A stretch of DNA of 58,867 bases. Source: a bacterium. GTDB lineage: Bacteria > Bacillota > Clostridia > Lachnospirales > Lachnospiraceae. Location: contig JAUNGE010000017.1 in assembly GCA_030524675.1 (NCBI GenBank), positions 1-58,867 of the forward strand, read 5' to 3'. The notes below the pieces were generated by a model. It saw only the letters and a list, made by a program, of their open reading frames with translations, was not told the origin of the DNA and did not search any database. Shown here piece after piece: positions 46,719 to 54,530 of the stretch; position 1 is the stretch's first letter; each line of letters begins with the position of its first letter. Position numbers and translations under genes: made by a program.

Positions 46719-46756
46719 TCCCACAGAAGAATATTTCCTCTGTGGGACTTTTTTCT
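46719..46756 (+). terminator. intrinsic terminator after the MutT-like gene
   Basis: TCCCACAGAAGAA and TTCCTCTGTGGGA pair with one mismatch around a 3-nt loop, followed by CTTTTTTC. About 110 bp after the stop. The next 80 bp contain several further copies of TTTTCTGTxxxG-like sequence. Confidence 0.7.
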
Positions 46757-46836
46757 GTAGAGTATTTTCTCTGTAGGGCATTTTCTGTGTGAAGTATTTC
46801 TTCTGCAGCACAATTCTGTTCTTTTCCTTTTTCATA

Positions 46837-48129
46837 CTATACTGCCAAAAGCCCTGCTGCCTGCAGCACTTTTTCAAAGCACCATCTCCAGTCAATCTTC
46901 TCTAAATCATCCTCTGTCACCAGCGAATCCGTCTTCCATGTCACGCCATCCACCTGATATTCCACAACACCAACCGGCGTTCCCGCCTTTATGGGCGCCT
47001 CCAAAATCTCTGGCAGCTTCCACACAATTTTCACTTCCTCCTGTTGCCGCATTAGCATCCCAAACGGCTCACTGACTAGTTTCAAACCTACAAAAGCCGC
47101 TTCTCCAATATGTGCTGTCTTTGCACCTTCCACCTTCACATCCGGCAGCTGTGTTTCCTCCAATGCCTCAAACTCCCGATATGTATAATTGGAAAATCCA
47201 TACTCTATCAACCGCCTCACATCCACCCATTTATAGGTCTTGTGCGGCGGCCATCCGCAGCCCAAAAGCGCTACAATCAAAGTCTGTTCATTCCTTTTGA
47301 CAGCCCCCACATAACAATACCCCGCTTTTCCCGTAAATCCCGTCTTTCCCGTCAGCGCACCATCCATCATAGTCAATAGTGCATTGTGATTCTGGCAGGA
47401 TGCACTGTGTGTCCCTGTGCTGTCCGAAAATGTGCGGGAAGCGGTTCTTGTAATCTCCAGAAATTCCTCCTTTTTTGGGGATAAAGCAATGCAGTAGCGC
47501 AATATCGCAGCTAGGTCCTCTGCTGTCGTGGCATGTTCCTCTCCTGTCTCCTTATCTGCTGCATCCAGCCCATTCGGCGTCACAAAATTCGTGTCATAGC
47601 ATCCGATTTCCCGTGCCTTCTGGTTCATCATCTTGGCAAATCCTTCCACACTTCCTCCGATGTGTTCCGCCACCGCCACTGCAGAATCGTTGTGTGACTC
47701 CAGCATCAGGGAATACAGCAGGTCCTTCAGATAATACTGCTCTCCCGCCCTGACATTCAGCTGTACATCCGGCTGAGATGCTGCATATTCAGAAATTTCC
47801 ACCAAATCTTCTAAATTTCCATTCTCCAGAGCAAGAATACATGTCATAATCTTGGTTGTGCTTGCCATCGGCAGACTCTCATTTCCCAAAACTTCATACA
47901 AAATACGCCCTGTCGCTCCGTCCATCAGGACAGCTGACCTGGCGTACAGCTTTAACAATTCTGGTTTTGATTCTGGTTCTAGTTTTGATTCTGATTCTAG
48001 TTCTGGTTTTAATTCTGACTCTAATTTTAATTTCATGTTTTCTGCTTCTGTTCCTTCCGCATACACCGTCCTCATCATAAGAGCAGAAATAAAAAACATT
48101 CCTAGAAGGATGCGCACAAACGCTCTCAT
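46837..48129 (-). CDS. D-alanyl-D-alanine carboxypeptidase (DacF-like)
   Basis: A 430-residue secreted peptidase (S11) that trims the terminal D-Ala from peptidoglycan stem peptides; DacF-type enzymes act on spore peptidoglycan. A signal peptide (VRILLGMFFISALMMRTVYA) is followed by a 30-residue Glu/Leu/Pro/Ser linker with two-residue repeats. The catalytic motifs are SxxK in MASTTKIMTC, SxN in LESHNDSAVAVAEH, and KTG in ALTGKTGFTGKAGYC. The C-terminal PBP5-like domain is present. The DNA of the linker is a 6-nt-period repeat (47958-48035). Confidence 0.9.
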   Translation of the reverse strand: MRAFVRILLGMFFISALMMRTVYAEGTEAENMKLKLESELKPELESESKLEPESKPELLKLYARSAVLMDGATGRILYEVLGNESLPMASTTKIMTCILALENGNLEDLVEISEYAASQPDVQLNVRAGEQYYLKDLLYSLMLESHNDSAVAVAEHIGGSVEGFAKMMNQKAREIGCYDTNFVTPNGLDAADKETGEEHATTAEDLAAILRYCIALSPKKEEFLEITRTASRTFSDSTGTHSASCQNHNALLTMMDGALTGKTGFTGKAGYCYVGAVKRNEQTLIVALLGCGWPPHKTYKWVDVRRLIEYGFSNYTYREFEALEETQLPDVKVEGAKTAHIGEAAFVGLKLVSEPFGMLMRQQEEVKIVWKLPEILEAPIKAGTPVGVVEYQVDGVTWKTDSLVTEDDLEKIDWRWCFEKVLQAAGLLAV

Positions 48130-48203
48130 TTTTCACCCGACCTGCCTGATTTCTCTCCTTTTATACTTATGAAAGAAGAAAGCAAATCAGAAGTAATTTC
48201 CCC

Positions 48204-48232
48204 TTGTTATTTTTCGTGTGTCCTGCTACAAT
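48204..48232 (+). promoter_or_regulatory. sigma-A promoter placed directly at the start of the pseudouridine synthase gene
   Basis: TTGTTA (48204-48209), 17 bp, TACAAT (48227-48232) with TG one base upstream of it. The expected first transcribed base coincides with the A of the ATG at 48240, and no ribosome site is visible. Confidence 0.6.
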
Positions 48233-48239
48233 GTGATTT

Positions 48240-49148
48240 ATGACAAAACTACTTCAATATTCCATTTCCCTGGCAGAACAGGGTATAACCATCTCACAAT
48301 TTCTTTACAGCCTCGGTTATTCCAGACATCTGATTACCCACCTGCGGCACACAGAACACAGCATACAGATAGGAGGATGCGATGCATACACAAATCATGT
48401 GCTTATGGCTGGGGAATGTCTGACTGTCACCATTGCAGAGGAAGCACCATCTGAACATATTGTACCAGTTGAAATGCCGCTGTCGATTGTGTACGAGGAC
48501 GAAGACATTCTGGTTATAAACAAACCAGCAAACACGCCGATTCACCCGTCACAGGGACATTATGAAAATACACTTGCCAACGGAATTGCCTGGTACTACG
48601 CATCTAAGGGTGAGACCTTCGTCTACCGTGCTATCAACCGCCTGGACCGCGACACGACTGGCCTTCTGGTCGTTGCAAAACATATGCTCAGTGCATGTAT
48701 TTTATCAAAAATGGTTGCCACTCGGCAGATTCATCGAGAATATCTGGCGATTGTCACTGGGAAACTGGATACGTCCGGCACCATCACGGCCCCCATTGGA
48801 CGCAAAGATGGTTCCACCGTAGAGCGCTGTGTCAATTTTGAGACTGGTGAAAGTGCCTGCACACATTATCGCCTGTTGGAATACGATGCTGCACGCGATC
48901 TTTCCCTTGCAGCTGTTCATCTGGAGACCGGACGCACACACCAGATTCGGATTCATATGCAATATATCGGCCATCCGCTACCTGGAGATTTTTTGTATAA
49001 TCCAGATTACCGCTATATCGGACGCCAAGCTCTTCACTCATGGAAACTGTCTTTTGTTCATCCAATTACTAAAAGTCCACTCTGCTTCCTGGCGCCACTT
49101 CCCGATGACATGGCCTCCCTTTTTCCAGAGTTTTCAAACACGTTCTAA
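48240..49148 (+). CDS. RluA-family pseudouridine synthase
   Basis: A 302-residue enzyme converting uridines in rRNA or tRNA to pseudouridine. An S4-like N-terminal domain (TISQFLYSLGYSRHLITHLR) precedes the catalytic domain, with VYEDEDILVINKPANTPIHP, the catalytic Asp in AINRLDRDTTGLLVVAKH, and HLETGRTHQIRIHMQYIGHP. The start fits the family, since the S4 domain begins about ten residues in. There is no Shine-Dalgarno sequence and the promoter lies immediately upstream, so the message may be leaderless. The exact target site is unknown. Confidence 0.9.
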   Translation: MTKLLQYSISLAEQGITISQFLYSLGYSRHLITHLRHTEHSIQIGGCDAYTNHVLMAGECLTVTIAEEAPSEHIVPVEMPLSIVYEDEDILVINKPANTPIHPSQGHYENTLANGIAWYYASKGETFVYRAINRLDRDTTGLLVVAKHMLSACILSKMVATRQIHREYLAIVTGKLDTSGTITAPIGRKDGSTVERCVNFETGESACTHYRLLEYDAARDLSLAAVHLETGRTHQIRIHMQYIGHPLPGDFLYNPDYRYIGRQALHSWKLSFVHPITKSPLCFLAPLPDDMASLFPEFSNTF

Positions 49149-49195
49149 CTGTCAGATATTTTTATTTTTCAAACCTTTTATAGCAGGCGAACCCT

Positions 49196-50644
49196 TCAGG
49201 ACTTCTGGGAAGATACTGCATACCATCGAAGCCCTTTTGGGTAGTGATTTTTCAAAATTCCGGATGCGGCCTTTGCCCAGCCGACAGAAATCTGGTCCGT
49301 CAAAATCAAGGTCCAGCCTTTTCTGCCCTCCTCATCTGTGAGAGTCTCCCCTCTCAAATAAGCACCAATCTCAGCGCTGTCCGCAGATAGATTTTTGCTC
49401 TGTTTTACATCTTCTGCGTTCAGATGCAGCGCCCACGCATGGGACGGCTCAAACCGGTTCTTCTTAAATGTCCCCAGATGCAGCCCTGGACGAAGTACTT
49501 TGATTCCAGAAAAACAGTCCCCCAGACCTTCTGGCAAATAGTACAACTGCTCGCCAAACAACAGCAGCCGTTCCTCCTGCATCCATCTGGATGCCTCTGT
49601 CATATACTCTTGCACAAACGCAATATAAGGTTCCCACTTTTTTCCGTCATTTGACCTAGTATTTTTCTTTCTTAAAGAGATTTTCTCCAATTTTTTTCCA
49701 GCCGTCTGTTCCCTGCTGCCTGTTTTCCTGAAAACAGCGAAATAATGCCCTTCCCCTTCCATCTTATGCGGCCAAACGCGAAATGTATGGCGTATCTGCT
49801 CTGCAATATCCGCATCTCTCTCTGCAATCCATTCTGGTTTTCCCTCAGAAAATCCTTTATACGCATGCACATCACAGTCCACAGAAAAGTCAGGATGCGT
49901 ATGCAGAAATCTGGCAGCACTTCCCTCGTCTTCTTCCGGCGCAAATGTGCAGGTAGAATACACCATCTTGCCACCAGGCTTTAACATCTTTGCAGCACAG
50001 GCAAGAATCTCATCCTGCCGTCTGGCACACAAATGCACATGTTCCTCACTCCATTGTGTCCTGGCTTCCTCATCTTTTCGGAACATACCCTCACCAGAAC
50101 ATGGAGCATCCACCATGATTCTGTCAAAAAATTCTGGAAAGCGCTCTGTCAGTGAAGCTGGGGTCTCATTCATAACAATAGCATTGCCGATTCCCATACG
50201 TTCTATGTTCTGAGACAGGATTCTGGCACGCTCCGGATGAATTTCATTGCTGACAAGCACACCCTTTCCCTGCAGCTTTCCCGCAATCTGTGTGCTTTTT
50301 CCTCCTGGAGCCGCACACAGGTCCAAAACCACTTGTCCAGGCTGTACATCCAGAAGTTCTGCCGGTGACATAGCGCTTGGCTCCTGAATGTAATACAGAC
50401 CGGCCTCATGCCATGGATGCCGCCCTGGTCTCTCCCCATTTCCATAAAAATAGCCACAGGATGTCCACGGAATTCTGCGCAGAGAAAAAGGAGCCATTTT
50501 CTCAAACTCCTCCAGGGAACACTTTGCAAGATTCAGCCGAAGCCCGAATGCCCGTTCCTTTTCATAGCTTTCCAAAAATGGCTCTGCCTCATCACCCAGC
50601 AGTTCCTTCATGCGTGTTACAAATTCCATCGGCAGTGAAATCAT
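49196..50644 (-). CDS. RsmB/RsmF-type rRNA (cytosine-5) methyltransferase
   Basis: A 482-residue NOL1/NOP2/Sun-family RNA methyltransferase. The SAM site is VVLDLCAAPGGKSTQIAGKL, the two catalytic cysteines are in MVDAPCSGEGMFRKDEEA and VYSTCTFAPEEDEG. A C-terminal PUA-like/RsmF-specific domain follows. This layout is that of the RsmF group, which methylates C1407-type positions in 16S rRNA of E. coli; the target in Firmicutes may differ. AAGGAG is placed before the ATG. It ends about 50 bp from the convergent pseudouridine synthase gene. Confidence 0.9.
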   Translation of the reverse strand: MISLPMEFVTRMKELLGDEAEPFLESYEKERAFGLRLNLAKCSLEEFEKMAPFSLRRIPWTSCGYFYGNGERPGRHPWHEAGLYYIQEPSAMSPAELLDVQPGQVVLDLCAAPGGKSTQIAGKLQGKGVLVSNEIHPERARILSQNIERMGIGNAIVMNETPASLTERFPEFFDRIMVDAPCSGEGMFRKDEEARTQWSEEHVHLCARRQDEILACAAKMLKPGGKMVYSTCTFAPEEDEGSAARFLHTHPDFSVDCDVHAYKGFSEGKPEWIAERDADIAEQIRHTFRVWPHKMEGEGHYFAVFRKTGSREQTAGKKLEKISLRKKNTRSNDGKKWEPYIAFVQEYMTEASRWMQEERLLLFGEQLYYLPEGLGDCFSGIKVLRPGLHLGTFKKNRFEPSHAWALHLNAEDVKQSKNLSADSAEIGAYLRGETLTDEEGRKGWTLILTDQISVGWAKAASGILKNHYPKGLRWYAVSSQKS

Positions 50645-50757
50645 TTCCTAATCTCCTTTATACTATCCTTTACTGTTTTCTCATTCTTCTGTTCTATTGT
50701 GCTATGTTTTATCTCATTTTCTTTTCTGTCACTCTTCGTTTCTTGGCTTTTTTCATG

Positions 50758-50841
50758 TCAATTTCTTCTCGATGCGAACTTTACTGCATCTGCCACAATT
50801 TCTGCCATATGATACCAAAAAGTTTTTAAATCATTCCACAT
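50758..50841 (-). CDS. possible 27-residue peptide between tnpA and the rRNA methyltransferase gene
   Basis: An ATG six bases after the tnpA stop opens a frame for MWNDLKTFWYHMAEIVAD followed by AVKFASRRN. It has balanced, protein-like composition and amphipathic character, unlike the purine-rich spacer around it. A second tiny frame (50709-50756, MKKAKKRRVTEKKMR) follows at once. No Shine-Dalgarno sequence is clear. It may be a host remnant interrupted by the insertion sequence or mean nothing. Confidence 0.2.
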   Translation of the reverse strand: MWNDLKTFWYHMAEIVADAVKFASRRN

Positions 50842-50847
50842 AGTTTC

Positions 50848-51249
50848 TTAATATCTTTTCTTTTGACTTTCTACATACTTTTTCATGGTTTCACTGCATA
50901 CATTTTCGGCTGTTGAAACAAAATAACTTCTCGTCCATAAACTGGGCATTTTAGACAATTCAACAAATTCTTCTCTAAGAATTTTACTTGTATATGCTTT
51001 TATTTGCTGCATAATATCTGATGGACTCCACGCAGGCAGACAATTTAAGAACATATGACAATGGTCTTTATCACATTCAAGTGTGATGATTTCAATTTCC
51101 AACTCCTTACATTTCGTTTTAACCAGTTCTTTAAATCGTTCTTCCACACTCGGTATCAGAAAAATTTTACGTCTATATCTTGGGCAAAATACAAAATGAT
51201 ACTGTATCAAAGATACTGTTGTCCTCGTATGTCTATATTTATTTTCCAT
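50848..51249 (-). CDS. tnpA: IS200/IS605-family transposase TnpA
   Basis: A 133-residue Y1 HUH transposase that moves single-stranded DNA. The metal-binding HxH is in KDHCHMFLNCLP and the catalytic Tyr in ETMKKYVESQKKRY. The N-terminal TVSLIQYHFVFCPRYRRKIF is typical. Length is complete and no frameshift is seen, so it may be active. No tnpB lies next to it, which fits an IS200-like (tnpA-only) element. The subterminal hairpin at 51316-51353 probably marks the upstream end. Confidence 0.92.
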   Translation of the reverse strand: MENKYRHTRTTVSLIQYHFVFCPRYRRKIFLIPSVEERFKELVKTKCKELEIEIITLECDKDHCHMFLNCLPAWSPSDIMQQIKAYTSKILREEFVELSKMPSLWTRSYFVSTAENVCSETMKKYVESQKKRY

Positions 51250-51315
51250 ACCTATACTATATCATATTTGTGTATATTTGCAACATTTACATACATATTA
51301 TTTTACATTTTTTAT

Positions 51316-51353
51316 GCTGTCCGTCCCACACCTAAAGGAGTGAGATAGACAGC
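51316..51353. repeat. imperfect hairpin, probable IS200-like end
   Basis: GCTGTC pairs with GACAGC, and inside it TC/GA, CAC/GTG and CC/GG pair across bulges around a TAAA loop. It lies 67 bp upstream of tnpA and just outside the metY stop. No T tract follows on either strand, so it is not a normal terminator. Structured subterminal ends of this kind are bound by TnpA. The other end was not identified. Confidence 0.5.
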
Positions 51354-51366
51354 ACATGGATAGATA

Positions 51367-52674
51367 TTATTTCACTGCTGCAAATGCCTCTTCCAAGTCC
51401 TCAATAATATCATCAATATGTTCTGTACCGATGGACAGTCGAATGGTATTGGGACGGATTCCCTGCTCTGCCAACTCTTCCTCGGTCAGCTGAGAATGTG
51501 TTGTAGATGCTGGATGAATCACCAGAGATTTCACATCAGCCACATTGGCAAGCAGTGAGAACAATTCCAGATTGTCAATAAACTTCTTGGCAGTTTCTGC
51601 ATCTCCCTTAATCTCAAAGGTAAAGATAGAACCGCCTCCATTCGGGAAGTATTTCTGATACAATGCCCTCTGCTCTGCATCCTCCGTCACAGAAGGGTGA
51701 TGAACTTTCTCCACCTGTGGATGCTGGTTCAGATATTGTACTACTTTCAGCGCATTTTCCACATGGCGCTCTACCCTCAAAGATAATGTCTCCAAGCCCT
51801 GCAGGAAGAGAAATGCATGGAACGGAGAAAGTGTCGCTCCCATATCACGCAGAAGAATCGCACGCACTTTTGTCACAAATGCGGCTCTTCCCACTGCCTT
51901 CACGAAAGAAATTCCATGGTAGCTTGGATTCGGCTCTACCAGTGACGGGAATTTGCCGCTCGCCTCCCAGTCAAAGTTTCCGCCATCCACAATCACTCCA
52001 CCGATTGTCGTTCCATGGCCGCCAATAAACTTTGTTGCAGAATGTACCACAATATCAGCACCATACGCAATCGGGCGAACCAGATAAGGAGTTGCGAATG
52101 TATTGTCTACAACCAGCGGAATTTTGTGAGCATGTGCAATCGCTGCCAGCTTCTCAATATCTGCCACATCCGAATTCGGATTTCCCAAAGTCTCAATATG
52201 GATTGCTTTTGTATTTTCCTGAATCGCAGCTTCCACCTCTTCATAGTTAAAAGGATCTACAAATGTCGCTGTAATGCCATATTCCGGCAATGTGTGCGCC
52301 AACAAGTTGTATGTACCGCCATAAATATTTTTTGCCGCTACAATATGGTCTCCTGCATGTGCAAGATTCTGAAATGTGTAGGTAATGGCTGCTGCACCCG
52401 AAGCCACTGCCAGAGCTGCCACACCGCCCTCCAGAGCTGCAATTCTCTTCTCAAATACATCCTCTGTCGGATTTGTCAATCTTCCATAGATATTTCCCGC
52501 ATCACTAAGATTAAATCTTGCTGCTGCATGCTCAGAATTTCTGAATACATAAGAAGAGGTCTGATAAATCGGCACAGCTCTCGCATCCGTCGCGATATCC
52601 GGCTCTTCCTGTCCTACATGAAGCTGTAATGTCTCAAATCTTAACTTTCTCTGCTCATATGTTTTTTTGCTCAT
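51367..52674 (-). CDS. metY: O-acetylhomoserine sulfhydrylase (aminocarboxypropyltransferase)
   Basis: A 435-residue PLP enzyme that joins sulfide or methanethiol to O-acetylhomoserine, making homocysteine or methionine. Family blocks are RFETLQLHVGQEEPDIATDA, AVPIYQTSSYVFRNSEHAA, GRLTNPTEDVFEKRIAALEG, and the PLP Lys in VHSATKFIGGHGTTIGGV. The C-terminal HPASTTHSQLTEEELAEQGI is typical. The promoter is at 52733-52762, immediately downstream of the lysR terminator, so it is expressed independently of lysR. Confidence 0.94.
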   Translation of the reverse strand: MSKKTYEQRKLRFETLQLHVGQEEPDIATDARAVPIYQTSSYVFRNSEHAAARFNLSDAGNIYGRLTNPTEDVFEKRIAALEGGVAALAVASGAAAITYTFQNLAHAGDHIVAAKNIYGGTYNLLAHTLPEYGITATFVDPFNYEEVEAAIQENTKAIHIETLGNPNSDVADIEKLAAIAHAHKIPLVVDNTFATPYLVRPIAYGADIVVHSATKFIGGHGTTIGGVIVDGGNFDWEASGKFPSLVEPNPSYHGISFVKAVGRAAFVTKVRAILLRDMGATLSPFHAFLFLQGLETLSLRVERHVENALKVVQYLNQHPQVEKVHHPSVTEDAEQRALYQKYFPNGGGSIFTFEIKGDAETAKKFIDNLELFSLLANVADVKSLVIHPASTTHSQLTEEELAEQGIRPNTIRLSIGTEHIDDIIEDLEEAFAAVK

Positions 52675-52732
52675 ATCTTCTCTCTCCCTCTATCACGCTT
52701 TTTAATAATTTTTTTCTTTTCCCGATGACAAA

Positions 52733-52762
52733 ATCTTACCATACCTTATTTTTTTTGTCTAA
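52733..52762 (-). promoter_or_regulatory. promoter for metY
   Basis: TTAGAC (52757-52762), 18-bp spacer, TAAGAT (52733-52738) with TG one base upstream of the -10, on the minus strand. The neighbouring LysR protein is a candidate regulator. Confidence 0.5.
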
Positions 52763-52766
52763 TATC

Positions 52767-52810
52767 AAAAAAGAACTGCGTGTTATAGGAAAAATCTATA
52801 ACACACAGTT
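52767..52810 (-). terminator. intrinsic terminator that includes the lysR stop codon
   Basis: AACTGTGTGTTATAG (the last lysR codons and stop) pairs with CTATAACACGCAGTT, with one mismatch and a 7-nt loop, and C-T6 follows. The terminator is thus partly coding. Confidence 0.8.
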
Positions 52811-53704
52811 TCTATATTTCTCAATTTCTTCCAGATACTTCTGCCCCAGCGGGCTAATAGGAACTCCCTTTCTACAGAGATACCCAATCGTCATCATTTC
52901 GTCCGACTTTAGCGGCACTGCACAATACTCATTTCCATTCAGTTCTTCACAGATGATTCCCGAACAGAGCGTATATCCATTCAGCCCAACCATCAAGTTC
53001 AGCATGGTCGCTCTGTCGTTTGCCTTAATCAGACGTTTATAGGCATATGTGCTCAACACTTCCTCCGCAAAGTAAAACGAATTCATATTTCCCTGTTCAA
53101 ATGACAGGCAGGGATACTCGGCCAGTTCTTCCAGAGTAATTTCTTTCTTCTGAGCCAAAGGATTCCCCTTCCACAGATACACATAAATGCCACATTCAAA
53201 CAATTCATGAAATTCCAGTTGATATTCCTGAAACAATTTTGTCAGTACCTTCTGATTAAACTCATTCAAATATAAAATACCGACCTCGCTCTTAAAATTC
53301 TTTACATCCTCAATCACTTCGTATGTCTTTGTCTCATGGACTGCAAATTCATATTCATCCATGCCAAACTGCTTCACCATTTCCATAAAAGCATTGACCG
53401 CAAACGTATAATGCTGCATAGACACACTGAATTTTTTCTTTACATTTCTCCTCTCAATATATCTGGCCTCCAGCAGCTGATATTGGTCCACAACCTGCCT
53501 GGCATATCCCAGAAACTCTTCTCCCTGTGCAGTCAGAATCACCCCTCTGTTTGACCTCTTAAACAGCGCAATTCCCAGTTCCGCTTCCAGCTCTCTTATC
53601 GCTGAGGACAGACTCGGCTGAGAAACAAACAGCAGACGGGATGCTTCATTCATAGAATTTGTATCCGATACAGTAATCACATATTTTAATTGTGTCAGTG
53701 TCAA
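52796..53704 (-). CDS. LysR-family transcriptional regulator
   Basis: A 302-residue LysR regulator. The N-terminal winged helix is TLTQLKYVITVSDTNSMNEA followed by SRLLFVSQPSLSSAIRELEA; the rest is the ligand-binding domain. It has a TTG start at 53704 with GAGAGG nine bases upstream. Its position upstream of metY suggests control of sulfur amino acid genes, as for CysB/CysL/MetR-like members; this is inference. It is preceded by 224 bp of T/C-rich (purine-rich in transcript) spacer. Confidence 0.9.
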   Translation of the reverse strand: MTLTQLKYVITVSDTNSMNEASRLLFVSQPSLSSAIRELEAELGIALFKRSNRGVILTAQGEEFLGYARQVVDQYQLLEARYIERRNVKKKFSVSMQHYTFAVNAFMEMVKQFGMDEYEFAVHETKTYEVIEDVKNFKSEVGILYLNEFNQKVLTKLFQEYQLEFHELFECGIYVYLWKGNPLAQKKEITLEELAEYPCLSFEQGNMNSFYFAEEVLSTYAYKRLIKANDRATMLNLMVGLNGYTLCSGIICEELNGNEYCAVPLKSDEMMTIGYLCRKGVPISPLGQKYLEEIEKYRNCVL

Positions 53705-53928
53705 AAATGTTGCCTCTCTTCTTATCTCTTTTCTTATCTACTTTTGTGTTTCTCTTCTTTCTTTATGTCTTTCGTTTTATTCTTTTCTTTTTATGCTTTT
53801 ATTTTTTATATCTTTTATATATCTCTCTGTTTTTGTATTTTTTATATTTTTCTACTGCTTTTATCACAAAAAAGGAGACAAAACAAAATTTCTCCCGTTT
53901 TATCTCCCTCTCCAGCTATACTTCTCTC

Positions 53929-54156
53929 TTACTCTCTCTCGCTTAAAAACGCCTTCAGCTCATCTACAGAAACTTTCTTCTCAGACATTAAATTTAAAAC
54001 TTCCTGCATTTTCAGCTTTTCCAGCTCTGCTAAACAGTTTTCCTTTTTCTCCTTTAACTCTGCAATTTCTTTTGTGAGTTTTGTAATTCTTTCATCAATC
54101 TTTGCAATTTCTTCCTGCCATTTTACATCTGCTGGTTTTTTAGGTCCTCTTGGCAT
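53929..54156 (-). CDS. small coiled-coil protein (DUF4315-like?)
   Basis: A 75-residue protein: a short basic start (MPRGPKKPADVKWQEE), a coiled coil with Lys/Glu heptads (ITKLTKEIAELKEKKENCLA), and a C-terminal segment LMSEKKVSVDELKAFLSE. The layout resembles DUF4315 proteins found in mobile elements, but the match is from memory and weak. AAAGGAG lies eight bases before the ATG at 54156. A hairpin leader (54196-54226) precedes it. It is alone between lysR and the NYN gene. Confidence 0.65.
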   Translation of the reverse strand: MPRGPKKPADVKWQEEIAKIDERITKLTKEIAELKEKKENCLAELEKLKMQEVLNLMSEKKVSVDELKAFLSERE

Positions 54157-54195
54157 AGTCAAAACTCCTTTCTAATAATTTTCTGATACTCTTGT

Positions 54196-54226
54196 ATTAC
54201 AGGGAGCGCTTCGCGAACCCTGTAAT
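54196..54226 (-). other. hairpin in the leader of the small coiled-coil gene
   Basis: ATTACAGGG and CCCTGTAAT form a perfect 9-bp stem; inside it GCG and CGC can pair. No T tract follows. It ends about 40 bases upstream of the ATG and could affect translation or be a protein-binding site. Confidence 0.5.
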
Positions 54227-54312
54227 CAGATTCTCATAAGTTATACTATAAATCTTACTTATTCTAACACAAATAAAAGAAAAATGATATATTTTTTTTC
54301 ATGATTTTTATA

Positions 54313-54354
54313 AAAATCTGTATTATCCATACTTTTTATCTCAATACAGATTTT
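54313..54354 (-). terminator. hairpin downstream of the NYN-domain gene
   Basis: AAAATCTGTATT and AATACAGATTTT are perfectly complementary over 12 bp with an 18-nt loop, and ATTTTTAT overlaps the end on the minus strand. It lies about 180 bp after the NYN gene stop. The adjacent GATTTTTATAAAAATC is itself a 16-bp palindrome. Nothing else is seen in 54355-54530. Confidence 0.4.
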
Positions 54355-54530
54355 AACTATTCTATAAACACCAAAAATCGTATATTCTCCTCTTCCCTTT
54401 CACTGTGTTTTGAATTCCTGTGAATTATTTACAGCCACACTTCAATACCGTATATAAGCATCCCATATATAAACATACATTGCCTGTACATTCATACAGT
54501 TTGAAAATTATCAGCCCATATATCCATATT

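Noticed and set aside
51316-51353. Hairpin as the metY terminator
   Set aside because: In metY sense it is followed by an A-rich rather than T-rich stretch, and it lies where an IS200-like end is expected.
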